From NCBI RefSeq assembly GCF_036206005.1, contig NZ_CP108143.1, positions 6,105,501 through 6,169,500 of the forward strand: a DNA stretch of 64,000 nucleotides, in the 5' to 3' direction. Below are positions 33,930 through 42,766 of the stretch, piece by piece. The notes beneath the pieces were generated by a model that did not search any database, was not told the DNA's origin, and saw only the letters and a list, made by a program, of their open reading frames with translations. The stretch's first letter is position 1; each line of letters opens with the position of its first letter. The translations under genes and the position numbers were made by a program. The stretch comes from Streptomyces sp. NBC_00178. GTDB lineage: Bacteria; Actinomycetota; Actinomycetes; Streptomycetales; Streptomycetaceae.

Positions 33930-34664
33930 TCAGCCCGCTCCGTGCTCCGCCGACAGCCGTTCGAGCAGGGCGGGCAGGGCGGTCCCGATGGGCTCGCGCA
34001 CGATCTCCTCGGCCAGTTCGTCGTACGGCGTCGGTTCCGCGTTCACCACGACGAGCCGCGCCCCGTGCTCCACCGCGATCCCCGCCAGCGAGGCCGCGGG
34101 CTGCACCTGGAGTGACGTGCCCACCGCGATGAACACCTGGCTCGCCTTGGTGATCGCCATGGCGTCCGAGAGCACCTGGGGATCGAGGCGTTCACCGAAC
34201 ATCACCGTCGCCGGCTTCAGGATCCCGCCGCAGACCGTGCACGGCGGATCGGCCTCGCCCGCCTCGACCCGGCTCAGGGCGTCCGCCATGGGCGACCCGG
34301 CGTGACACCGCGTGCACACCACCCGGTGCACCGTGCCGTGGAGTTCGACGACCTTGCGGGCGGACAGACCGGCCCGCTGGTGCAGGCCGTCGATGTTCTG
34401 GGTGATCACCCGGACCGGCGTGCCCGAGCGTTCGAGCGCGGCCACGGCGCGGTGTGCGGCGTTCGGTTCGGCGCCCACGGCCGCACCCGCGCGGCGCATC
34501 TGCCAGGAGCGGCGGCGGATCTCCGGGTCGGACATGTAGGGGGCGTAGGTGACGAGCTTCTCCGCCTCCGGGTCCTTCCGCCAAAGGCCCTGCGGCCCGC
34601 GGTAGTCGGGAATGCCGGAGTCCGTGGAGATGCCGGCGCCGCTGAGGATCGCGACGAGAGTCAT
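33930..34664 (-). CDS. cobB: SIR2 family NAD-dependent protein deacylase
   Basis: 244 residues, compact bacterial sirtuin. Motifs: GAGISTDSGIPDYRGPQGLW (NAD site), TQNIDGLHQRAG, the catalytic His109 in ELHG, and zinc cysteines C117, C120, C142 and C145. It removes acyl groups from lysines using NAD+, for example on acetyl-CoA synthetase. The start ATG has no obvious neighbour on the same strand. Confidence 0.85.
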   Translation of the reverse strand: MTLVAILSGAGISTDSGIPDYRGPQGLWRKDPEAEKLVTYAPYMSDPEIRRRSWQMRRAGAAVGAEPNAAHRAVAALERSGTPVRVITQNIDGLHQRAGLSARKVVELHGTVHRVVCTRCHAGSPMADALSRVEAGEADPPCTVCGGILKPATVMFGERLDPQVLSDAMAITKASQVFIAVGTSLQVQPAASLAGIAVEHGARLVVVNAEPTPYDELAEEIVREPIGTALPALLERLSAEHGAG

Positions 34665-34706
34665 GGGGCCCGAGCGTACGCACCGCCCCGGATACCCGCG
34701 ATCACA

Positions 34707-34735
34707 TTATTCCGGTGCCGAGGCGCTGCTAGATT
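34707..34735 (+). promoter_or_regulatory. promoter of the orphan antitoxin-like gene (TTATTC-17-TAGATT)
   Basis: TTATTC (34707-34712), a 17-nt spacer and TAGATT (34730-34735) end 7 nt before the ATG at 34743. A leaderless transcript is expected. Confidence 0.5.
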
Positions 34736-34742
34736 GCCGCCC

Positions 34743-34943
34743 ATGGCCAAGGTGACCGTACATCTCGACGCGGAACTCGTCGTGGAGGCGATGGTGCTCG
34801 CCGGAGTCGGCAGCGCGCAGGACGCGGTCGAACTCGTCGTGCGGGACTACATCGCGCGCGGACACCGGACCGAGGCCCGGATCGCCGCCCGCGACGACGC
34901 GCTGCGCGAGACCGTGCAGCGGCCGCAGGAGCCGCAGGGCTGA
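34743..34943 (+). CDS. VapB-type antitoxin-like small protein, no toxin partner
   Basis: 66 residues. The N-terminal strand-helix KVTVHLDAELVVEAMVLAGVG and the helix SAQDAVELVVRDYIARGHR resemble ribbon-helix-helix/VapB (DUF2191) antitoxins. No PIN-domain toxin gene follows: the next gene is a Nudix hydrolase on the other strand. A charged, Arg/Gln-rich C-terminus ends the frame. It may be a decayed toxin-antitoxin pair or a stand-alone DNA-binding protein. Confidence 0.7.
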   Translation: MAKVTVHLDAELVVEAMVLAGVGSAQDAVELVVRDYIARGHRTEARIAARDDALRETVQRPQEPQG

Positions 34944-35030
34944 CCGCGCGGCTCACCGCACGGTGGTGACCACCCTCTCCGGCCGCGCGCCGGTGCGGCA
35001 CAGGGTCGGGCTCGTCCGAGCGCGCCGCTC

Positions 35031-35525
35031 TCAGGACGGGACCCGTACGCCGTCCTCCAGTTCCGCCGTCCCGGCGCCGTCGTCGAGCACCTCCAGGGCG
35101 ACGAGGACACGCTGCAGGAGCCGGTCGGGCAGGAAGCGGGGAAGTTCGCCGCGGTCCACGAGCCGCCAGGACAGCAGTTCGGCCTCCTGGAGCTCGATCG
35201 CGTCGAACCGCTCCCTGCCCAGGACGCCGCCGTCGTACAGGTAGGCGACGATCGGCGGACGGCCCCCGGCGCGTGCCCAGTCGACCGCCAGGAGCCTCCC
35301 CGGCGCGATGTCGAGCCCGATCTCCTCCGCCGTCTCCCGCCGCGCCGCCTGCCGGGGCGTCTCGCCCTCGTCGGACTCGACCGTGCCGCCCGGCAGCGTC
35401 CAGCCCTCCCGGTAGTTCGGCTCGACGATCAGGAGCCGTCCCTCCTCGTCCCTGAGGAGGGCCGCGGCTCCCGCGAGCACGCGAGGCAGGCCGGCGATGT
35501 ACGTGGCGTAGTCGGAGAGAGTCAC
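35031..35525 (-). CDS. Nudix hydrolase
   Basis: 164 residues if the GTG at 35525 is used. The Nudix box GGTVESDEGETPRQAARRETAEEIGLD (shown as its GX5EX7REUXEEXGU core: GGTVES...REXXEEIG) is intact. It hydrolyses nucleoside diphosphates linked to some other moiety. No partner suggests a substrate. A start at ATG 35567 would add 14 residues. A TACGCT hexamer lies 6 nt before the GTG, so a leaderless message is possible. Confidence 0.8.
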   Translation of the reverse strand: MTLSDYATYIAGLPRVLAGAAALLRDEEGRLLIVEPNYREGWTLPGGTVESDEGETPRQAARRETAEEIGLDIAPGRLLAVDWARAGGRPPIVAYLYDGGVLGRERFDAIELQEAELLSWRLVDRGELPRFLPDRLLQRVLVALEVLDDGAGTAELEDGVRVPS

Positions 35526-35635
35526 AGGGGCAGCGTAGGTGCCCGGACGGTGGTTTTGGACGGGCATGGGCAGATCAGGGGTGGTGCGGATAAGGTCGGA
35601 GCGGCGCGACTGCCTGTTCGAATGCAAAGGGATAC

Positions 35636-36772
35636 ATGGTGACGGACGGAGCAGCGATGGAGACCGCCCACGTGCTCGTGGCGGCGGACAAGTTCAAGGG
35701 CTCGCTCACGGCGGTGCAGGTCGCCGAGCGGGTGACGGCCGGACTGCGGCGCGTCGTTCCCGGCGTGCGGGTGGAGACCCTGCCCGTCGCGGACGGCGGC
35801 GACGGTACGGTCGCGGCGGCCGTGGCCGCCGGTTTCGAGCGCCGCGAGGCGCGGGTCACGGGGCCGCTGGGGACCCCGGTCACCGCGGCGTACGCGGTGC
35901 GCGGCAGCACCGCCGTGGTGGAGATGGCCGAGGCCTCGGGCCTCCAGCACCTCCCCGAGGGGGAGTTCGCCCCGCTCACGGCGACGACGTACGGCTCGGG
36001 CGAACTCCTCGCCGCCGCGCTCGACGCGGGCGCCAGGACGATCGTGTTCGGCGTCGGGGGAAGCGCCACGACCGACGGCGGCGCGGGCATGCTCGCCGCG
36101 CTCGGCGCGCGCTTCCTGGACAAGGAGGGCGAGCCCGTCGGCCCGGGTGGCGGTGGACTCGCGGGACTCGCCGAGGCCGACCTGTCGGGGCTCGATCCCC
36201 GGCTCGCCGGTGTCGACCTGATCCTGGCCAGCGACGTGGACAACCCGCTGACCGGACCGAAGGGCGCCCCCGAGGTCTACGGGCGGCAGAAGGGCGCCAC
36301 CGAGGACGACATCGCGGTCCTCGACGCGGCGCTGGCCCATTACGCGTCCGTCCTGGGACCCGAGCACGCCGGACTGCCCGGAGCGGGCGCGGCGGGAGGC
36401 ATCGGCTACGGCGCGCTCGTCGCGCTCGGCGCCCGCTTCCGCCCCGGCATCGAGGTCATGCTCGACGTCCTCGGCTTCGCCCCCGCGCTGGCCGAGGCCA
36501 CGCTCGTCGTCACCGGGGAGGGTTCGCTGGACGAGCAGACCCTCCACGGCAAGGCTCCGGCGGGCGTCGCCGCCGCGGCACGCGAGGCCGGCGTGGAGGT
36601 CGTCGCCGTGTGCGGACGGCTCGCCCTGCCGCAGGAAGCGCTCGACGGGGCCGGTATCCGGCGGGCCTACGCGCTGACGGACCTGGAGCCCGACCCGGCC
36701 GTCTGCATGGCGCAGGCCGGCCCGCTGCTGGAACGCGCGGCCGAGGCGATCGCCCGCGACTTCCTGTCCTGA
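35636..36772 (+). CDS. glxK: glycerate kinase (GlxK/type II)
   Basis: 378 residues (371 if ATG 35657, which has a good GGAG, is used). Motifs: VLVAADKFKGSLTAVQVAER at the N-terminus, LPVADGGDGTVAAAVAAGF, GVGGSATTDGGAGMLAALGA and GEGSLDEQTLHGKAPAGVA, typical of the glycerate 2-kinase/TTUD-type family. It phosphorylates D-glycerate from glyoxylate or serine breakdown. A perfect 11-bp hairpin follows it. Confidence 0.9.
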   Translation: MVTDGAAMETAHVLVAADKFKGSLTAVQVAERVTAGLRRVVPGVRVETLPVADGGDGTVAAAVAAGFERREARVTGPLGTPVTAAYAVRGSTAVVEMAEASGLQHLPEGEFAPLTATTYGSGELLAAALDAGARTIVFGVGGSATTDGGAGMLAALGARFLDKEGEPVGPGGGGLAGLAEADLSGLDPRLAGVDLILASDVDNPLTGPKGAPEVYGRQKGATEDDIAVLDAALAHYASVLGPEHAGLPGAGAAGGIGYGALVALGARFRPGIEVMLDVLGFAPALAEATLVVTGEGSLDEQTLHGKAPAGVAAAAREAGVEVVAVCGRLALPQEALDGAGIRRAYALTDLEPDPAVCMAQAGPLLERAAEAIARDFLS

Positions 36773-36779
36773 CGCGGCA

Positions 36780-36815
36780 CCGTGAGGGGATCCCCTTCCC
36801 GGGCTCCCCTCACGG
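36780..36815. terminator. terminator hairpin after glxK
   Basis: A perfect 11-bp stem (CCGTGAGGGGA with TCCCCTCACGG) closes a 14-nt loop that itself can pair. It starts 7 nt after the glycerate kinase stop and borders the tandem repeats. Confidence 0.65.
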
Positions 36816-36956
36816 CCGCGCCGGCATGAAACATCTGGTCACGGCCGCGTCAGGGCCAACGCGTCGAGTCACCGCCGCTTCGGTGTGAAGCACCGGGTCA
36901 CGGCCGCGTCGGTGTGACGCGTCTCGTCACCGCCGCGTCAGGGTGAACGCGTCGAG
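36810..36956. repeat. five 29-30-bp tandem repeats, the last one inside the regulator's 3' end
   Basis: Units start at 36810, 36839, 36869, 36898 and 36927 (spacings 29, 30, 29, 29). Each begins TCACGGCCGC or TCACCGCCGC followed by a degenerate core (GTCAGGG..AACGCGTCGAG or GTCGGTGTGA..). The unit at 36927 is the final part of the regulator gene on the minus strand (codons LDAFTLTRR-stop). The other copies lack its reading frame. A duplication of the gene end with decay is the simplest reading. Confidence 0.7.
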
Positions 36957-37643
36957 CGCGAGCGTCACCTCGGTCAGTTCGCGCGGGCGCGACAGCGACC
37001 GGGAGGTCAGGCGCTCCAGCCTGCGCAGGCGGTTGAGCACGGTGTTGCGGTGGCAGTACAGGCGCCCGGCCGCCCGCCCCGCGGAACCCCCGCACTCCAG
37101 CCACGCCTCCAAGGTCCCGACCAGCACGGCCCGGTCCGCCGGGTCCAGCGCCAGCAGCGGACCGAAGACGCCGGTGAGCAGCCGGTCGGACAGCTCCGGC
37201 TGGCTCACCACCAGCGCCGCGGGCAGCCGTTCCTCCAGCCGTACGATTCCGGTCGTGCCCGGCGGACACGTCGTCAGAGCCACCTCGGCCAGCCGGCGTG
37301 AGGCGCCCAGTCCGGCCAGACCCTCCGCCACCGGCCCGATCCCCCCGGGCCCCGGGCACCACCGCCCCAGAAGCGCGGCGAGCCCGGCCGTGTCCCCGTC
37401 GCCCAGGGCGACGACGGCGATCTCGCGTTCCTCACGCCTCCGCCGCAGGACCCGCAGGCCGTGTACGTCCGGCCGGGTGCCCGGAGCCGTGCCACCGCCC
37501 GCCGGCCACACGGCCACGGCGTAACGCCCCAGTTCCGGCAGGCCGAGCGCGGTCGCCGCCCGCGCCGCGAGGCCGGGTTCGGCCCGGTCCTCCAGCAGGG
37601 CGTCGAGCAGCGCCCGGCCCCGCTCGTCGCCGCGCAGCCCCAT
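36927..37643 (-). CDS. PucR/CdaR-type helix-turn-helix regulator
   Basis: 238 residues. The C-terminal PucR-type HTH is clear: LEAWLECGGSAGRAAGRLYCHRNTVL, then NRLRRLERLTSRSL. The N-terminal half (residues 1-150) is a GGDEF-like/CdaR sensor piece with no known-effector motif. The start ATG 37643 has GGAG 7 nt upstream; an ATG at 37676 is in frame. It diverges from the liv-type ABC operon across an inverted repeat and is its likely regulator. Confidence 0.75.
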   Translation of the reverse strand: MGLRGDERGRALLDALLEDRAEPGLAARAATALGLPELGRYAVAVWPAGGGTAPGTRPDVHGLRVLRRRREEREIAVVALGDGDTAGLAALLGRWCPGPGGIGPVAEGLAGLGASRRLAEVALTTCPPGTTGIVRLEERLPAALVVSQPELSDRLLTGVFGPLLALDPADRAVLVGTLEAWLECGGSAGRAAGRLYCHRNTVLNRLRRLERLTSRSLSRPRELTEVTLALDAFTLTRR

Positions 37644-37731
37644 GTCCCCGCTCCGTCCCGCGGCCGAGCCGCCCATGGCTGGTGAGGATGCCACCGGCCG
37701 CGCGGCGGGCGGCACTCCCGCGCCCTGCCTC

Positions 37732-37745
37732 TGTGCGCGTGCACA
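37732..37745. promoter_or_regulatory. TGTGC-N4-GCACA inverted repeat between regulator and liv operon
   Basis: Perfect 5-bp arms with a 4-nt centre in the 217-nt divergent region, about 115 bp before the livF start and 90 bp before the regulator start. Candidate operator for the PucR/CdaR-type protein; unverified. Confidence 0.4.
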
Positions 37746-37860
37746 ACGGGGCCGTTCCCTCACTGGTCGGGCGCAGCGGAAGCGCCCCGCAATGTGGACG
37801 CCCGGCTCGCCCGCTGCTGGTCTGTGGCACCACGACGACCAGTCGGAAGGAGGAGGACGC

Positions 37861-38658
37861 ATGGCAACGCTCGAGATCCGCGGACTGTCCGTGGGCTACG
37901 GCCCGGTACGGGCACTGCGCGACGTCTCCGTCGACGTGCCGGCCGGCGCGATCACCGCGGTACTCGGCGGCAACGGCGCCGGGAAGACCACACTGCTGCG
38001 GGCCGTATCGCGGACCCTCGGCTTCCACCGCGGCACGGGCACGGGCACCATCCGCTTCGACGGCCGCCCCCTGGAAGGGCTCCGCCCCGCCCAGGTGGTG
38101 GCGGCGGGAGTGGTCCAGGTCCCGGAGGGCCGGCAGGTGTTCGCCCGGATGACGGTGGCCGACAACCTGCGGGCGGGCGCACTCGGGGCGAAGGGCGGGC
38201 GGCGCACGACGGCCGCGGCCCTGAAGCGCGTACACGAACTGTTCCCCGTGCTCGCCGACCGCGCGCACCAGCGCGCCGGGCTGCTGTCCGGTGGGGAGCA
38301 GCAGATGCTGGCGATGGGCCGCGCCCTGATGGCCGGGCCGCGCCTGCTGCTGCTCGACGAACCGTCCCTCGGCCTCGCCCCGCTGATGGCGGCGAGGATC
38401 GCCGAGACGGTCCAGGAGATCAACGCGGCCGGTACCTCCGTCATGCTCGTCGAGCAGAACGCGGCCATCGCCCTGCGCCTGGCCTCCACCGCCTACGTCC
38501 TGGACGTCGGCGAGGTCGCGCTGAGCGGCCCGGCCGGCGAACTCGCCGCCTCCGACGAGGTGCGCCGCCGCTACCTCGGCGTCGTCGACGAGACGGCCGC
38601 CGAGGACGCCGCACAGGCCGCCGACACCGCCCGCACCCTGAGCAGGTGGTCCGCGTGA
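37861..38658 (+). CDS. branched-chain amino acid-type ABC transporter ATPase (LivF)
   Basis: 265 residues starting at ATG with AAGGAGGAGG. Walker A is GGNGAGKTTLLRAV, the LivF-type signature is LLSGGEQQMLAMGRAL, and Walker B is LLLLDEPSLGLAP. A Gly/Thr-rich insertion GTGTGT (residues 60-66) and a C-terminal Ala-rich tail are unusual but not disabling. First gene of a five-gene operon with overlapping starts. Confidence 0.85.
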   Translation: MATLEIRGLSVGYGPVRALRDVSVDVPAGAITAVLGGNGAGKTTLLRAVSRTLGFHRGTGTGTIRFDGRPLEGLRPAQVVAAGVVQVPEGRQVFARMTVADNLRAGALGAKGGRRTTAAALKRVHELFPVLADRAHQRAGLLSGGEQQMLAMGRALMAGPRLLLLDEPSLGLAPLMAARIAETVQEINAAGTSVMLVEQNAAIALRLASTAYVLDVGEVALSGPAGELAASDEVRRRYLGVVDETAAEDAAQAADTARTLSRWSA

Positions 38659-39431
38659 CGACCGCTCCGGCCCCGCTCACCGTGCGGGACGTGACCGTGC
38701 GCTTCGCCGGGCTCACCGCCCTCGACGCGGTGTCCTTCACCGTCGAACCGGGCAGCGTGCACGCCGTGATCGGACCCAACGGTGCGGGCAAGTCCACCAC
38801 CTTCAACGTGCTGTCGGGCGTCTACCGCGCCACCTCGGGCAGTGTGCACCTGGGCTCCACCGAACTCACCGGCCTCGCACCGCACACGATCGCCGGACTC
38901 GGCGTCGCCCGCACCTTCCAGAACATCGCCCTGCCCCCGCACGCCACCGTCGCCGACAGCCTCATGCTCGGCCGCCACCGGCTGACCCGGGCCGGCTTCC
39001 TGGCGACCGGGCTGCGGCTGCCCTCCGCGACCCGTGAGGCGCACCGGCACCTCGAACGGGTGCGGGAGATCGCCGGGTTCATCGGCCTGGAGAAGGAACT
39101 CGACCGCCCCGCCGGGGCGCTCCCGTACGGCAAGCAGAAGCTCGTCGAGCTCGGCCGCGCCCTGTGCATGGAACCCGAGGTCCTGCTCCTGGACGAGCCG
39201 ATCGCCGGCATGACCGCGGACGAGCGGCGGCGCACCGCGGCCGTCGTCGCGGGCGTACGCGACAGCCTCGGCATCTCGATCGTCATGGTCGAACACGACA
39301 TGGGGGTGGTGATGCGGCTCGCGGACGCGGTGACCGTACTCGACTTCGGACGCAGGATCGCGGGGGGCACGCCCGCCGAGGTGCAGAACGACCCGGCCGT
39401 CGTGCAGGCCTACCTGGGGGCACAGGAATGA
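38655..39431 (+). CDS. branched-chain amino acid-type ABC transporter ATPase (LivG)
   Basis: 258 residues. Walker A is GPNGAGKSTTFNVLSG. The LivG signature region LPYGKQKLVELGRAL replaces the usual LSGGQ with a family-specific PYGKQ, and Walker B is LLLDEPIAGMT. The GTG start overlaps the livF stop (GTGA), so the two ATPases are translated together. Confidence 0.85.
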   Translation: MTTAPAPLTVRDVTVRFAGLTALDAVSFTVEPGSVHAVIGPNGAGKSTTFNVLSGVYRATSGSVHLGSTELTGLAPHTIAGLGVARTFQNIALPPHATVADSLMLGRHRLTRAGFLATGLRLPSATREAHRHLERVREIAGFIGLEKELDRPAGALPYGKQKLVELGRALCMEPEVLLLDEPIAGMTADERRRTAAVVAGVRDSLGISIVMVEHDMGVVMRLADAVTVLDFGRRIAGGTPAEVQNDPAVVQAYLGAQE

Positions 39432-40318
39432 CCACCTTCATCGAACTCCTCCTCGGCGGCCTGTCCATCGGCTCGGTGTACGCGCTGATCGCCCTGGGCT
39501 TCGTCGTCATCTTCAAGGCGACCGAGGTCGTCAACTTCGCCCACGCCTCGCTGCTGCTGGCGGGCGGCTACGTCACCGCGGTCCTCCACGACGACATCGG
39601 GTTCTGGCCCGCGCTCGGCGTCGGCATCGCGGGCGCGGCCGTCGTCGGGTCGGCCGTCGAGTTCCTCGTGATGCGCCGCTACCGGGGGAGCGACCAGAGC
39701 GTCCTGGCGATCGTCACCATCGGCGTCGACATCCTCCTGACCACGGAACTCACCCGGCGCATGGGGACGGACGTGATGGCGCTGGGCGACCCCTGGGGCG
39801 ACGACGTCGTCACCATCGGCGGCGTCACCCTGGCCGAGACCCGCATCGCGGCCTTCCTCGTCGCCGGACTGCTCATCACGGTGTTCCTGCTGGCCTTCCG
39901 CTTCACCACCTGGGGCGTCTCCATGCGGGCCGCGGCCGAGAACCCGCAGACGGCCGCGCTGATGGGCATCCGGCTCGGCCGGGTCTCCCTCTCCGCGTGG
40001 GCGGTTGCGGGCGCCCTCGCCGCCGTCGCCGCGCTGTTCCTCACGGTGTTCCCGACACCCGGCCTCGAACGGGCCACCTCGCTCGCCGCGCTCAAGGCGT
40101 TCCCCGCCGCGATCCTCGGGGGCCTCGACTCGACGACCGGCGCCCTCGTGGGAGGGCTCGTCGTCGGAGTCACCGAATCACTCGCCACCGGCTACCAGAG
40201 CGACCTGTCCTTCCTCGGCCGCGGCATCGGCGATCTCGCGCCGTACCTGGTGATGGTGGTCGTCCTGCTCGTCCGGCCGGCGGGACTCTTCGGCACGAAG
40301 GAGCTGTCCCGTGTCTGA
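39428..40318 (+). CDS. branched-chain amino acid-type ABC transporter permease (LivH)
   Basis: 296 residues, eight transmembrane helices. The N-terminal LLLGGLSIGSVYALIALGFV and the cytoplasmic EAA-like loop RAAAENPQTAALMGIRLG are family-typical. The ATG overlaps the livG stop (ATGA). Confidence 0.85.
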   Translation: MTTFIELLLGGLSIGSVYALIALGFVVIFKATEVVNFAHASLLLAGGYVTAVLHDDIGFWPALGVGIAGAAVVGSAVEFLVMRRYRGSDQSVLAIVTIGVDILLTTELTRRMGTDVMALGDPWGDDVVTIGGVTLAETRIAAFLVAGLLITVFLLAFRFTTWGVSMRAAAENPQTAALMGIRLGRVSLSAWAVAGALAAVAALFLTVFPTPGLERATSLAALKAFPAAILGGLDSTTGALVGGLVVGVTESLATGYQSDLSFLGRGIGDLAPYLVMVVVLLVRPAGLFGTKELSRV

Positions 40319-41441
40319 TGCCACCAAGGACGCCACCGCACCCGCACCCTCGGGCGTCGCACCGCCCGTCGCCGGCACCCCGCTCGCGGGGCGGCTGCGC
40401 CGGCCCGCCCCCTACCTGTGGCTCGCCGGCTCGGTCGTGCTCCTCCTGGTCCCGTTCTACCTGGACCGGTTCTGGCTCCAGGCCGGACTGTTCGCCATGG
40501 CCGCCGCGATCGGGGCCATCGGCCTCAACCTGCTCACCGGCTCGACCGGACAACTCTCCATGGGACACGCCTTCTTCCTCGCGGTGGGCGCCTACGGCTA
40601 CTGCGTCCTCGCGGGGGAGAGCAGTACGGAGAACGGTCACGTCCTCACCGGACTCGGGCTGCCCACCTGGCTCGCGGCGATCCTCGCCGTGCTCCTGGCG
40701 GGCGCCGCGGGAGGACTGTTCAGCCCCATCGCGGGACGCCTCAGCGGCGCGTACCTCGGTATCGCCACGCTGGCGCTGATCTTCATAGGCCAGCACGTGC
40801 TGTTCAACGCGGACTCGCTCACCGGGGGCTTCAACGGACGCCCCGTGCCGCCGCTCTCGCTGTTCGGGTTCACCTTCGACGACGCCGAGGTCGTCGTCGC
40901 GGCGGTGCCCTTCCAGTCGTCGGAGAAGCTCTGGTACCTCGGTCTGGCCGCACTGCTCGCCGGCGGGCTCTTCGCCCGCGGGGTGCTCCGCGGCCGGCCC
41001 GGCCGGGCGCTCAACGCCATCAGGGACCACCGGATCGCCGCCGGTGTGATGGGTGTCCCGGTGGCGCGCTACCGGGCCGGCGTGTTCGTCCTGTCCTCCA
41101 TGTACGCGGGCCTCGCGGGCGTCCTGCTCGCGCTGGTCTTCCAGCGGACCGTGCCGGAGTACTTCGGCATGATCCTGTCCCTCGAATACCTCGCCATGAT
41201 CGTCATCGGCGGGCTGGGCAGCGTCGCGGGAGCCGTCATCGGCGCCGCGTTCGTGTCGCTGCTCCCTCAGGTGCTCACCCACTACAGCGACTCCCTGCCC
41301 CTGGTGTCCGCCCCGGGTACGGGCGGAATCGCACCGGGTGAGGCGTCCCGCTATCTCTACGGCGCCGCGGTCGTCGCGGTCGTCCTGTTCCTGCCCGGCG
41401 GCATTGCGCGTCTGAAGAATCCAGGGGAGAAGAAGAAATGA
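40311..41441 (+). CDS. branched-chain amino acid-type ABC transporter permease (LivM)
   Basis: 376 residues, about nine to ten transmembrane helices. Typical segments: IGLNLLTGSTGQLSMGHAF, GRLSGAYLGIATLALIF, ALNAIRDHRIAAGVMGV, and GGLGSVAGAVIGAAFV. The GTG at 40311 overlaps the livH end by 8 nt. A cytoplasmic Ala/Pro-rich N-terminal tail precedes helix 1. Confidence 0.85.
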   Translation: MSDATKDATAPAPSGVAPPVAGTPLAGRLRRPAPYLWLAGSVVLLLVPFYLDRFWLQAGLFAMAAAIGAIGLNLLTGSTGQLSMGHAFFLAVGAYGYCVLAGESSTENGHVLTGLGLPTWLAAILAVLLAGAAGGLFSPIAGRLSGAYLGIATLALIFIGQHVLFNADSLTGGFNGRPVPPLSLFGFTFDDAEVVVAAVPFQSSEKLWYLGLAALLAGGLFARGVLRGRPGRALNAIRDHRIAAGVMGVPVARYRAGVFVLSSMYAGLAGVLLALVFQRTVPEYFGMILSLEYLAMIVIGGLGSVAGAVIGAAFVSLLPQVLTHYSDSLPLVSAPGTGGIAPGEASRYLYGAAVVAVVLFLPGGIARLKNPGEKKK

Positions 41442-42697
41442 AGCCACGTGTCACCGGAGCCGTCGTCGCGGCTCTCACCCTCACCCTCGCCCTCGCGGGA
41501 TGCAGCGGGAAGGCGAAGCCGTCGGACGACGGAGCCGCGGACAAGGGCGGTGTGAAGACCGGGGAAGGGGTCACCGACTCCAAGATCACCCTCGGCGCCC
41601 TCACCGACATGACCGGGGTGTACGCCTCGCTCGGCAAGAGCGTCACCCAGGCCCAGCAGCTCTGGGTGAAGGAGACCAACAAGGCAGGCGGCATCTGCGA
41701 GCGGCAGATCGAACTGACCGTGCGCGACCACGGGTACGACCCGCAGAAGGCGATCGGTGCCTACACCGAGCTGGAACCGGAGGTGCTGGGCTTCACCCAG
41801 TTCATCGGCTCCCCGTTCGTCGCCGCCGTCGAGTCGCGGATCGACGGCCAGGACAAGGGCATCGTGCTGCCGCAGGCCTGGTCGGCGAGCCTGGTCGGAT
41901 CCAAGTACGTCCGCGTCATCGGGGCGACGTACGACGTGGAGACGATCAACCTGGTCGACTTCCTGCTCGCCGAGAAGCGCATCGCCAAGGGCGACAAGAT
42001 CGGCCACGTGTACTTCGAGGGCGACTACGGCGAGAACGCCCTGGCCGGCTCCAAGCACGCGGCGAAGGAGGCGGGCCTCACGGTCGTCGAGCAGAAGATC
42101 AAGCCGACCGACAACGACATGACCGCCCAGGTCTCCGCGCTCAAGCAGGCCGGTGTGAAGGCGGTCGTGATCAGTGCGGGACCGCGCCAGGCGGCCTCAC
42201 TGGTCGGTGTCGCGGCGGCGACAGGGTTCGACGTCCCCGTCGTCGGCAACAACTCGGCGTACGCCCCGCAGCTCCTGGCGACCCAGGCGGGTGCCGCGCT
42301 GCAGAAGGACTACTACATCGGCGCCTCCACCCTGCCCATCGGCGACGCGGGCGCAGGCCCGGCGAAGCTCGCCGCGGCGTACGGCGCCGCGTACCCGAAG
42401 GACGGCCTCGACAACGGCGTCATCGCCGGCTACAACGCCGCGACCGTCTTCGGGGAGGCGCTGAAGAAGGCCTGCGCGTCCAAGGACCTGACCCGCGAGG
42501 GTGTCGACAAGGCCCTGCTCACCATCAAGGACTTCGGCGCGGACTTCGGCATCTCGCACGACTTCACCGACCCGTCGGCGCCGTCCACCCGCGAGACCGT
42601 CGTCATGAAGCCCGACGCCAAGACGCCCGGCGGTCTCAAGGTGGTCCGCCCGGCCGAGGTGTCGGCGGCGGCCGAGTCGTTCACACCCGCGTCCTGA
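41438..42697 (+). CDS. branched-chain amino acid-type ABC transporter substrate-binding lipoprotein (LivK-like)
   Basis: 419 residues. The signal LTLTLALAGCSG (Cys22) makes it a lipoprotein. The type I periplasmic-binding fold is recognised by ALTDMTGVYASLGKSVTQAQQ, YDPQKAIGAY, and FEGDYGENALAGSKHAAKEAG. The ligand cannot be named; family members bind Leu/Ile/Val, amides, urea or aromatic acids. It ends the operon and is placed last rather than first, and the ATG overlaps the livM stop by 4 nt. Confidence 0.85.
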   Translation: MKPRVTGAVVAALTLTLALAGCSGKAKPSDDGAADKGGVKTGEGVTDSKITLGALTDMTGVYASLGKSVTQAQQLWVKETNKAGGICERQIELTVRDHGYDPQKAIGAYTELEPEVLGFTQFIGSPFVAAVESRIDGQDKGIVLPQAWSASLVGSKYVRVIGATYDVETINLVDFLLAEKRIAKGDKIGHVYFEGDYGENALAGSKHAAKEAGLTVVEQKIKPTDNDMTAQVSALKQAGVKAVVISAGPRQAASLVGVAAATGFDVPVVGNNSAYAPQLLATQAGAALQKDYYIGASTLPIGDAGAGPAKLAAAYGAAYPKDGLDNGVIAGYNAATVFGEALKKACASKDLTREGVDKALLTIKDFGADFGISHDFTDPSAPSTRETVVMKPDAKTPGGLKVVRPAEVSAAAESFTPAS

Positions 42698-42711
42698 CCT
42701 CCCCGCACGGC

Positions 42712-42742
42712 GACGGGCCCGGCCTCCTCGGCCGGGCCCGTC
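42712..42742. terminator. bidirectional hairpin between livK and the glucanase gene
   Basis: A perfect 13-bp stem (GACGGGCCCGGCC with GGCCGGGCCCGTC) closes a 5-nt loop, placed midway between the convergent ends at 42697 and 42767. Confidence 0.8.
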
Positions 42743-42766
42743 CGTGTGCTGTGGGGAGGTGTGCGG

